Positions 1 to 6,077 of a DNA stretch of 7,586 nucleotides are shown here, one piece after another. The stretch's first letter is position 1. Each line of letters begins with the position of its first letter. The stretch spans positions 1 through 7,586 of the forward strand of contig CAZXQZ010000206.1 in the NCBI GenBank assembly GCA_964642445.1, read 5' to 3'. Origin of the DNA: SSC4 sp964642445 (GTDB lineage Bacteria > Chloroflexota > Anaerolineae > SSC4 > Amarolineaceae). The notes under the pieces are model-generated. The model saw only the letters and a list, made by a program, of their open reading frames with translations, searched no databases and was not told where the DNA came from. A program made the translations under genes and the position numbers.

Positions 1-7
1 CTGAATC

Positions 8-11
8 GGAG
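8..11 (+). promoter_or_regulatory. Ribosome binding site of the gyrA-like gene
   Basis: GGAG lies 8 nt before the ATG at 20 and is followed by an A-rich spacer. It supports that ATG as the start, and the translated N-terminus there aligns with the usual GyrA beginning. Only 19 nt precede the gene in this window, so its promoter and any upstream partner cannot be seen. Confidence 0.8.
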
Positions 12-19
12 AAAAACCC

Positions 20-3000
20 ATGACGATCGGGAACGTCAAAACGGTCGACATCGACCAGGAAATGCAGGTCGCGTACCTGGACTACGCCATGAGCGTCATC
101 GTGGCGCGGGCCCTGCCCGACGTGCGCGATGGCCTCAAGCCGGTCCATCGCCGCATCCTGTACGCCATGCACGACCTGGGCCTCACGCACGACAAACCGT
201 ACCGCAAGAGCGCCCGCATCGTCGGCGATGTCCTGGGTAAGTATCATCCGCACGGTGACGCAGCCGTGTACGAATCGATGGTCCGCATGGCACAGGACTT
301 CTCCCTGCGTTATCCCCTGGTCGATGGTCAGGGCAACTTCGGTTCGATCGATGGAGACAATGCCGCCGCCATGCGCTACACCGAAGCGCGCCTGGCGCCG
401 ATCGCACGTACGATGCTCGATGACATCAACAAGGACACCGTCGAGTTTGGCCCCAACTTCGACGAGTCGTTGCGTGAGCCCGCCATTTTGCCCGCCCTGC
501 TGCCCAATCTCCTGGTCAACGGTGCCAGCGGTATCGCCGTCGGCATGGCGACCAACATCCCACCCCACAACCTGGGCGAAGTGTGTGACGCGCTCTGCTA
601 CCTGATCGATCACTACCACCGTACCGATGACGTCACGATCAACGATCTGCTGCAGTTCATCAAAGGCCCCGATTTTCCGACCGGCGGGCTTGTCTTCCGC
701 TACGGCCGCGGTGGCAGCGGTGAAGAGGACGACCTGATCGCCCAGAGTTATGCCGTCGGTCGCGGGCGTTACGTGGTGCAGGCCAAAGCGCACATGGAAG
801 AGATGTCGCGCAGCCGCAACCGGATCGTCGTCACCGAGCTGCCGTACCAGACGAACAAAACCCGCCTGCTGGAACGCATCGCTGAGCTGGCACGCGAAGG
901 GCGCATCGAAGGCATCAGCGACCTGCGTGATGAATCCGACCGTACCGGCATGCGCGTCGTGGTCGAGCTGACGCGCACCGCCGATCCGCGCGCCGTGCTC
1001 GATGACCTGTTCAAGCTGACACCGATGCAGCAGACCTTCGGCGTCTCGCTGCTGGCCCTGGTCGATGGCGAGCCGCGTCTGCTCTCGCTCAAGAAGATGC
1101 TGCTGCACTACATCGAGCACCGGCGTGAGATCATCCGCCGGCGCAGCGCGTTCGACCTGGCGCGGGCCCGTGCGCGGGCGCACATCGTCGAAGGACTACT
1201 GGTTGCCCTCAACAACCTCGACGAAGTGATCGCCATCATCCGCCGCTCGCGCACCGCCGAAACGGCGCGCCAGAACCTGGAAAAACGTTTCAACCTCAGC
1301 GAAATCCAGGCCCAGGCCATTCTCGACATGCCGCTCAAACGGCTGGCCCAACTCGAGCGTAAGAAGCTGGAGGACGAGTACCGCGACCTGCTGCGCCTGA
1401 TCGCCGACCTGGAAGCGCTGCTGGCTTCGGAAAAGAAGATGCTGCAGCTCATCCAACAGGAACTGCGCGAGCTCAAAGCCACGTACGGTGATGCACGGCG
1501 CACGCTCATCGTCGACCGCCAGGGCGGCACCCTCACCGCGCACGACCTCCTGCCCGATCAGGATGTGTGGGTCACCGTGGGCAGCGAGGGGGCGTGCACG
1601 CGGCGGCGCCTGGACGCCATCAACCCACTTTCCCTGGCGGAGATTGCGCCCAACGCCGATGTGGGTCTGTTGGCGACGAATACGCGCCAGTGGCTGGCCC
1701 TGCTGACACGGGATGGCCGCGCCATCCGCGTCGGCATTCACCAGTTGAGTGAAACCAACGGCCACTGGGCGGACCTGGCCGGACTCACGCGGCGCGATCG
1801 GGTGGTGGCCGCAGTGGCCCTGCCGCGTCACCCACCGGACGACAGCAACCTGCACCTGGTGATGGTGACGCGCGGTGGCAAGGCCAAACGCGTGACCCTG
1901 GCCGATTTCGTGGACGGAGTCAACACCGAGCCGGTGACGGTGTTCAATGTGGACGACAAAGATGAGCTTGCCTGGGCCTGGCTGGCCGAGCCGGGCCAGG
2001 ACACCATGCTGTTGACCCGGCGCGGTCAGGCCATTCGCTTCAAACAGGACGAGGTGCGCGCGATGGGACTGCCGGCCGGCGGTGTCAATGCCGTACGCCT
2101 GGGCGCCAAGGACCATGTGATTGCGGCCATGGCCGTCGAGCTGGGCGCCGAGCTGCTGACGATCACCGAAAACGGCTTTGCCAAACGCTCATCCCTGGCC
2201 GACTTCCCGGTCCAGGGGCGAGCCGGCGGTGGGGTCCAGGCCCACAGCTTGAATGCACGTACTGGATTACTGGCCTTGGCCGCCAGCGTCAGCGGGCCAA
2301 CCTGGGCTGTCGTGCTGGCGACATCGGGCAGCGTCAAAACATTGCGGGCGAGCGACGCGCCCCTGGCCAATCGCGCGGCGCAGGGCAAGGCGGTTGTCGA
2401 CGTCGGGTCCGGCACACTGCGCACGGTGGTCACCTGGACCTCACCCTTGACCGAGGAGGCCCCGCCCGCCAAAGCGGCACCACCGGCGCCGCGCAAACCA
2501 TCGCCTGCGCCGGGCGCATCGCGACGCACTACCACAGCCGCTGCCAGCGCGGCCAAAGCCCCGGCAGCCACTGCGGCGCCGGCCGCGAAGACCAAAGCGC
2601 CTGCGACCCCCGCTGCGCAGATCCAATCCTCCACTGCGGCGCCGGCCAAGACCGCGGCCGGAGGACGGGCAGCATCCAGCAAACCTGCCGCGGCTGCTGC
2701 GCCTGCCGCACCAGCGCAACCGCCTGAACCCGCCGCGACGTCGCGTCCGGTCAAGACGTCCAGGACAACGAAAGCCGCCTCGGCCGCCCAATCGGCCACC
2801 CCGGCCGCCGCTGCACTGCGCGCGCCTGGCGAGGCCAAATCCCCCGAGACGAGCGGCGGCGCTGGCCCCGCGCGCCCAGCCGAGTCGCCACGCGTCGTGG
2901 AACAGGCGGCTGCAGCCCCGGCGGCATCCGCCACACCGAAAAAGACGACCACTGGCCGTAAATCCGCCGCCGGCTCAGCGCAGCCGAGTCCAGCACCGGC

Positions 3001-3535
3001 CCCAGCCGAAGCGCCGGCTGGCACTTCAGGCAAAGCTCGCCGTGGTGCAGCCGCCAGACCGGCAGCTGCCCCTGAACCAGTTAGCCCGCCACCGCCGGCC
3101 ACCGCTCCAGCCAAGAGCCGCAAGTCCACGCGCCCGCCGCCGTCGAGTGAGGTTGGTGCGCCTGTTGGCGCGCCCAAGTCACCGCAGGTAGAGCAGTCGA
3201 AGAAAAAGAAGGGCGCAGTCGCAGCCGCGCACGTGCCCGCCGAGAACACCCCGCCGGTCAAATCGAAGCCCCGCCCGGCGGCGACCCCCGGCACCGCCAC
3301 GACCCCACCCACCGCCAAGGTCACGCCGCGTGCGGCGACGGCATCACCACCCACGGCCGGTCAACCTGCGGCCACGGCCCGACGCAGCGCATCACGCCCC
3401 ACCGCCGACACGACCACCGCCACGCAGCCGCCGCTGCTGCCTGTGGAGCCGCCAGCCGAGCCTCCACCACCCGCGGCTGCCTCGTCGAAGACCGTGACCA
3501 GGACGAAACCGGCAAGCCGCCGGCCGGCGGGGTGA
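20..3535 (+). CDS. gyrA: DNA gyrase subunit A-type topoisomerase with long basic C-terminal tail
   Basis: This is the DNA-cleaving A subunit of a type IIA topoisomerase, which acts with an ATPase B subunit (not in this window) to pass one DNA duplex through another. The breakage-reunion domain spans about residues 10-490. It shows the catalytic Arg119-Tyr120 in AAMRYTEARL, the HPHGD motif (76-80), LLVNGASGIAVGMATNIPPH (164-183), and a coiled-coil/C-gate region (about 355-490). Six beta-pinwheel blades follow (about 515-810), pairing one-for-one with those of Bacillus GyrA. Blade 1 has no QRRGGKG-type GyrA box, and a box-like QGRAGGGV is present in blade 5 (732-739). Residues 811-1171 form an Ala/Pro/Lys/Ser/Thr tail absent from typical GyrA proteins of about 800-900 residues. 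The quinolone-region positions equivalent to E. coli Ser83 and Asp87 are Ala81 and Glu85. Six blades favour GyrA over ParC, but the missing blade-1 box leaves a topoisomerase IV-like role possible. Confidence 0.93.
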   Translation: MTIGNVKTVDIDQEMQVAYLDYAMSVIVARALPDVRDGLKPVHRRILYAMHDLGLTHDKPYRKSARIVGDVLGKYHPHGDAAVYESMVRMAQDFSLRYPLVDGQGNFGSIDGDNAAAMRYTEARLAPIARTMLDDINKDTVEFGPNFDESLREPAILPALLPNLLVNGASGIAVGMATNIPPHNLGEVCDALCYLIDHYHRTDDVTINDLLQFIKGPDFPTGGLVFRYGRGGSGEEDDLIAQSYAVGRGRYVVQAKAHMEEMSRSRNRIVVTELPYQTNKTRLLERIAELAREGRIEGISDLRDESDRTGMRVVVELTRTADPRAVLDDLFKLTPMQQTFGVSLLALVDGEPRLLSLKKMLLHYIEHRREIIRRRSAFDLARARARAHIVEGLLVALNNLDEVIAIIRRSRTAETARQNLEKRFNLSEIQAQAILDMPLKRLAQLERKKLEDEYRDLLRLIADLEALLASEKKMLQLIQQELRELKATYGDARRTLIVDRQGGTLTAHDLLPDQDVWVTVGSEGACTRRRLDAINPLSLAEIAPNADVGLLATNTRQWLALLTRDGRAIRVGIHQLSETNGHWADLAGLTRRDRVVAAVALPRHPPDDSNLHLVMVTRGGKAKRVTLADFVDGVNTEPVTVFNVDDKDELAWAWLAEPGQDTMLLTRRGQAIRFKQDEVRAMGLPAGGVNAVRLGAKDHVIAAMAVELGAELLTITENGFAKRSSLADFPVQGRAGGGVQAHSLNARTGLLALAASVSGPTWAVVLATSGSVKTLRASDAPLANRAAQGKAVVDVGSGTLRTVVTWTSPLTEEAPPAKAAPPAPRKPSPAPGASRRTTTAAASAAKAPAATAAPAAKTKAPATPAAQIQSSTAAPAKTAAGGRAASSKPAAAAAPAAPAQPPEPAATSRPVKTSRTTKAASAAQSATPAAAALRAPGEAKSPETSGGAGPARPAESPRVVEQAAAAPAASATPKKTTTGRKSAAGSAQPSPAPAPAEAPAGTSGKARRGAAARPAAAPEPVSPPPPATAPAKSRKSTRPPPSSEVGAPVGAPKSPQVEQSKKKKGAVAAAHVPAENTPPVKSKPRPAATPGTATTPPTAKVTPRAATASPPTAGQPAATARRSASRPTADTTTATQPPLLPVEPPAEPPPPAAASSKTVTRTKPASRRPAG
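2450..3532 (+). other. Low-complexity Ala/Pro/Lys tail-coding segment of the gyrase A gene
   Basis: Residues 811-1171 follow the last pinwheel blade. They consist almost wholly of Ala, Pro, Ser, Thr, Gly and scattered Lys/Arg, with basic clusters such as SKKKKG and SRKSTR and few acidic residues. The composition resembles the disordered, DNA-binding tails of histone H1-like or HU-like proteins. The coding DNA has short internal repeats, for example a 17-nt sequence at 2568-2584 and again at 2631-2647, consistent with slippage-driven growth. The frame stays open to the TGA at 3533, and the GC bias explains the long antisense open frame opposite it. A role in binding DNA is inference. Confidence 0.8.
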
Positions 3536-3562
3536 GGTCGATTTTGGATTTTGGACGGGATT
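3536..3562. other. Convergent intergenic gap without recognisable terminator
   Basis: Only 27 nt separate the stop codons of the converging gyrase and glycosyltransferase genes. It contains a small ATTTTGG direct repeat. No GC-rich hairpin with a T-run is visible on either strand, so transcription may overlap here or end by another mechanism. Confidence 0.6.
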
Positions 3563-5101
3563 TCAGGGGGTGGGGAGTTGGTAGCGTGTGACGCGGACGA
3601 GGTTGAAGGGGGCGTCGGCGACAGGCTGGCCGTTTGAATCCAGCCACTGGCGGTTGAGACCGCGCGGGTCCCACAGTTCGGCTTCAGATTCCACCAGCCA
3701 GACGTAACGTGCACCTTCTACCAATTGGGCAAGTCGTGCGCCGACGTCGGCGACGGTCATGTTGGCGGTTTCTGGTGCGTAGGGAGCCTCGCGCCAGGGA
3801 TAATCCCAACCGGCGTAGTAGGCATAGACGAAACGATTGTAGGGATGCTGGAAAAGCACGATGTCGCCTGGACTGCGGTTGGCCTGCACGAAGGCGACGG
3901 CCCCGCGCCAATCGGCCTTGATGGGGGTGTGCATCTGACCCCAGATGCCGTAGACTTGCAGCCCGAGCGCAACGATCAGGGCGACCGCGGCTAACCCTCG
4001 GCTGCGTGCGGCGACCGTGATCAGGCCGACGGCGGCCAGCAGGTAGAACGCGGGGGCGATGAAGATCAGGTAACGGTCGTTGAACAGGGGCACCTGCAGC
4101 GTAATGGCGTAGAACAGGAGCGGCGGCAGCAGCAGCCAGGCCAGCACGGCCAGCAGTGATCGCCGCCAGGGCCCGCGCCACGCCAGGAGCAGCGCGGCCA
4201 GGATCAAAAACACCCAGACAGCTGCGAAACCCAGGTTCGGCAGCGGACGGATGCCCCGCCCCAGCGCTGCCAGCAGAATTGCGCTCATGCGACCGAAGGG
4301 CACAAACTCGAACCCCGGCTGAAAACTGGCCGAGGTCAACAACCGCCACTGCCACCACACCAGGGGCAGGTAGGGCAGGGTAAAGCTGGCCAGGCTGACC
4401 AGTGCCCCACCCAGGTGGTGGCGGGTGGCCGGCCAGCCCATGAAAAACAGCAGTGCGTGCACCGGCAGCATCAGCACCAGCAGCACGTGGGTGTAAAAAC
4501 CGAGGCTCGTCAGCACGATGTAGGTCAGCCAGCGCCCGGCCGGCCAGCGGGCCCCGGGGGCCAGCGCCCACAGCAGCGCAGCCAGGGAACCCAAGGCCAG
4601 CACTACGACGAGCGCGTACATCTTGCCTTCCTGGCTGTACCAGATGAGGTAGGGCGAGAGTGCCACCCACAGGCTGGCCAGCCATGCGGTCGTGGCCTGG
4701 CGCGCCGCGCCTCTGTCAGATTCATTCGTTATCCCCAGGCGACCGTCGAAGAAACGAAACAGCTGCCGCGCCACCCGGTAGGTGAGGAGAACGGCCAGGG
4801 TGCCCAAAAGAACAGCGGGGTAGCGCAGGGCAAATTCGCCTTGCCCACTGACGGCCAGCCAGGGTCGAAGCAGCAAATAGAAGAGGGGTCCGTTCTCGCC
4901 GGGCTGGCGGAACGTTTCGAGCAGCGCCGGCAGGTCACGCGTGGCAAACCGGATCGCGTCGACCTCGTCCCGCCACAGGCTCTGGCTCGTGCTGCCCCAA
5001 AGGCGCAGCCCATAGGCCGTGAGCACCGTGGCCGTCAGCAGCCCGGCAGGAGTACGGCCGCGGCGCAGGGATGTGGGAATGCGGCGCAACCAGCTGGCCA
5101 C
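3563..5101 (-). CDS. GT-C fold membrane glycosyltransferase, PMT_2/ArnT-like (GT39-type)
   Basis: A 512-residue polytopic membrane protein likely to transfer a sugar from a polyprenyl-phosphate donor to an acceptor on the outer face of the membrane. After a short basic N-terminus and the first helix (about 18-36), the external loop holds SLWRDEVDAI with the Asp45-Glu46 pair expected for the GT-C catalytic acid. GENGPLFYLLLRPW (68-81) and ALRYPAVLLG (91-100) follow, the usual PMT_2 signature order. About 10-11 hydrophobic helices continue to residue 388. A C-terminal extracytoplasmic segment starts with DWRGAVAF (397-404), as is common in this group. The gene begins with GTG, preceded by a weak AGG. 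The stop of the upstream gene lies just 6 nt before it in the same frame, so translation is probably coupled. Donor and acceptor cannot be told from sequence; the Pro/Thr-rich neighbour is a candidate acceptor by inference. Confidence 0.85.
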   Translation of the reverse strand: MASWLRRIPTSLRRGRTPAGLLTATVLTAYGLRLWGSTSQSLWRDEVDAIRFATRDLPALLETFRQPGENGPLFYLLLRPWLAVSGQGEFALRYPAVLLGTLAVLLTYRVARQLFRFFDGRLGITNESDRGAARQATTAWLASLWVALSPYLIWYSQEGKMYALVVVLALGSLAALLWALAPGARWPAGRWLTYIVLTSLGFYTHVLLVLMLPVHALLFFMGWPATRHHLGGALVSLASFTLPYLPLVWWQWRLLTSASFQPGFEFVPFGRMSAILLAALGRGIRPLPNLGFAAVWVFLILAALLLAWRGPWRRSLLAVLAWLLLPPLLFYAITLQVPLFNDRYLIFIAPAFYLLAAVGLITVAARSRGLAAVALIVALGLQVYGIWGQMHTPIKADWRGAVAFVQANRSPGDIVLFQHPYNRFVYAYYAGWDYPWREAPYAPETANMTVADVGARLAQLVEGARYVWLVESEAELWDPRGLNRQWLDSNGQPVADAPFNLVRVTRYQLPTP

Positions 5102-5107
5102 GGCAGC

Positions 5108-5883
5108 CTAACGCAGTTTGCTGCGCCGGTGCAGCCACAGGAACGCGGCGCCGGCCAATACCAGCAGCATGACACCGCATCCCAGCCATACGTACGTCAG
5201 CGCTGCCATCACCGTCTGGCCAAACAGACGCGCCTCGCGGGTGGGATCGGCGGCCTGGGGGGCCGCTGCCGGCACGGCGCCCGGATCCGGCTTGGGCAGC
5301 AGGGGCAGTGCTTCTGGTGCGGCCGGCATGCCCTGCGGTGACTCCAGCACACTCGACATGCTGTCCGTCAGGCCGCCTGAGGGCGGCAGCAGCGTGCTTT
5401 CGAACGTCGGTGTCACCGTCGGGAACAGATTGGGATCGAACGTCGGCGTCGCTGTCGGNNNNNNNNNNNNNNNNNNNNNNNNNNNNNNNNNNNNNNNNNN
5501 NNNNNNNNNNNNNNNNNNNNNNNNNNNNNNNNNNNNNNNNNNNNNNNNNNNNNNNNNNACGTCGGTGTCACCGTCGGGAACAGATTGGGATCGAACGTCG
5601 GCGTCGCTGTCGGAAACAGGTTCGGATCGACGGTTGGTGTTGCCGTCGGAAACTGCAAAGGATCGAATGTCGGCGTCGGCGAAGGGGTGGGTGTTGGCGT
5701 GCCAATCGATGATTGAAACACCAGGGGTACCGCTTCCGCACCGATACCGCTGAGGGCGGCGACCACCACAAACAACAGCAGGACCAGCCCGGGCAGGCTC
5801 CACCTTGTGGTTGTTGCGGATCGCTTCGAGGGCATACGCCACGCTCGGATGAATCGGCGAATCACTGGTTCCTGGTTATTCAC
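5108..5883 (-). CDS. Secreted, membrane-anchored Pro/Thr-repeat protein, split by assembly gap
   Basis: A small surface protein I do not recognise as a named family. From the GTG at 5883 it has a basic start, a signal sequence (about 28-51) with hydrophobic core GLVLLLFVVVAALSGIG and an AEA cleavage-like end, then a Pro/Thr stalk of 12-residue units: FDPLQFPTATPT, VDPNLFPTATPT, FDPNLFPTVTPT. The N gap follows. Past the gap the reading continues in another frame with the same repeat, then FESTLLPPSGG, a Pro/Ala linker, a membrane helix (TYVWLGCGVMLLVLAGAAFL) and the basic end HRRSKLR. Joining the identical 55-nt gap flanks yields one continuous 206-residue frame, so this is treated as one intact gene rather than a pseudogene. 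The layout is type-I membrane: exported stalk, C-terminal anchor. It is the first gene of an operon with the glycosyltransferase. The number of stalk repeats is uncertain. Confidence 0.75.
5404..5458 (-). repeat. 55-nt exact direct repeat, copy left of gap
   Basis: Identical over all 55 nt to 5559-5613. This copy ends exactly at the first N and the other begins exactly after the last N, the pattern of two contig ends that overlap but were not merged. On the - strand it encodes PTATPTFDPNLFPTVTPT. Confidence 0.95.
5459..5558. other. Assembly gap of 100 N
   Basis: Exactly 100 consecutive Ns, a conventional placeholder length for a scaffold gap rather than a measured distance. It lies inside the repeat-coding stalk of the 5108-5883 gene and puts its two halves in different frames. 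Confidence 0.97.
5559..5613 (-). repeat. 55-nt exact direct repeat, copy right of gap
   Basis: Exact second copy of 5404-5458, starting at the first base after the Ns. It is either a true tandem copy or the shared end of two contigs. Confidence 0.95.
5560..5667 (-). repeat. Tandem 36-nt repeats encoding 12-residue Pro/Thr units
   Basis: Three consecutive 36-nt units (5667-5632, 5631-5596, 5595-5560) encode FDPLQFPTATPT, VDPNLFPTATPT and FDPNLFPTVTPT. Another FDPNLFPTVTPT lies left of the gap at 5440-5405. Units differ by synonymous and a few amino-acid changes, so the array is old enough to have diverged. The unit length is a multiple of three, so copy-number changes keep the frame. Confidence 0.85.
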
Positions 5884-5889
5884 ACATCA

Positions 5890-5895
5890 CTCCCT
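5890..5895 (-). promoter_or_regulatory. Ribosome binding site deciding the GTG start at 5883
   Basis: AGGGAG on the - strand lies 6 nt before the GTG at 5883-5881. An in-frame TGA sits two codons upstream of the GTG, so no longer start exists. The next in-frame candidate, an ATG at codon 17, has no comparable site. This start also leaves a normal basic n-region before the signal sequence. Confidence 0.7.
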
Positions 5896-5953
5896 GGGCG
5901 GGAGCCAATGACCGCCAGATCCGAACGGGACGGCAAGTGGTCAGCTCGTCAGC

Positions 5954-5983
5954 ATTATACCAGTCTTGACCGGAATCACCCAA
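5954..5983 (-). promoter_or_regulatory. Extended -10 promoter for the stalk protein/glycosyltransferase operon
   Basis: On the - strand a perfect TATAAT (5959-5954) is preceded by TGG, giving an extended -10 element (TGnTATAAT). A weak -35-like TTGGGT (5983-5978) sits 18 nt upstream. Transcription would start near 5947, leaving a leader of roughly 60 nt before the GTG at 5883. The position, between two same-strand genes and after a repeat element, indicates that the two downstream genes can be read independently of the gene at 6078-7379. Confidence 0.7.
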
Positions 5984-6015
5984 TCGGCGGCTGAGTGTCA
6001 CCAGGTCAAAGCGGC

Positions 6016-6066
6016 AGCATGACCACCGCACTCCAGGTGGGCGCTTTGGAGTGCGCAAGCCATGCT
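6016..6066. repeat. Inverted pair of REP-like palindromic units
   Basis: Two 20-nt units in opposite orientation share AGCATG, a 5-nt variable part, and CGCACTCCA: 6016-6035 on + and 6066-6047 on -. Between them they can form a 9-bp stem (6027-6035 with 6047-6055). The right unit also makes its own 8-bp stem GCGCAAGC/GCTTGCGC (6053-6060 with 6064-6071) around a 3-nt loop, so the two foldings compete for 6053-6055. It begins just after the stop of the 6078-7379 gene. There is no T-run, so it is not a classical terminator. The layout resembles bacterial REP/BIME intergenic repeats. Confidence 0.6.
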
Positions 6067-6077
6067 TGCGCCGTCGT

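Noticed and set aside
1196..2116. - strand open frame of 306 codons opposite the gyrase C-terminal domain
   Set aside because: Fully opposite conserved gyrase coding sequence. The His/Gln/Gly-rich translation has no domain features and no ribosome site was found.
2026..3354. Long - strand open frame of 442 codons rich in Ala/Gly, opposite the gyrase tail
   Set aside because: It is the antisense of a GC-rich low-complexity coding region, where stops are rare. It has no recognisable domains and its sense strand encodes the conserved gyrase blades continuing into the tail.
4415..5341. + strand open frame of 308 codons opposite the glycosyltransferase
   Set aside because: Gln/Arg/Gly-rich translation without helices or motifs, antisense to a clear PMT_2 protein with the Asp-Glu motif. 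It also crosses the boundary between two real - strand genes.
5404..5667. CRISPR array, considered because of regular repeats beside a gap
   Set aside because: The repeats are contiguous 36-nt coding units with no spacers, and they translate to a regular Pro/Thr protein repeat.
5614..5842. - strand translation starting at 5842 (MAYALEAIRNN...) as the start of the stalk protein
   Set aside because: This frame lacks a signal sequence and loses the Pro/Thr repeat right of the gap. The frame from the GTG at 5883 has both, and the offset is explained by the 100-N placeholder.
5108..5883. True frameshifted pseudogene
   Set aside because: The frame change falls exactly at the gap, and merging the 55-nt identical flanks restores the frame. 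Both halves are otherwise intact, so a disabling mutation is not needed.
5876..6058. - strand open frame of 60 codons in the intergenic region
   Set aside because: It runs across the REP-like unit and the extended -10 promoter, has no domain-like features, and overlaps the start of the stalk gene.
6053..6071. Rho-independent terminator after the 6078-7379 gene
   Set aside because: The 8-bp stem is GC-rich but no T-run follows on the - strand. The second inverted unit beside it fits a REP-like element better.
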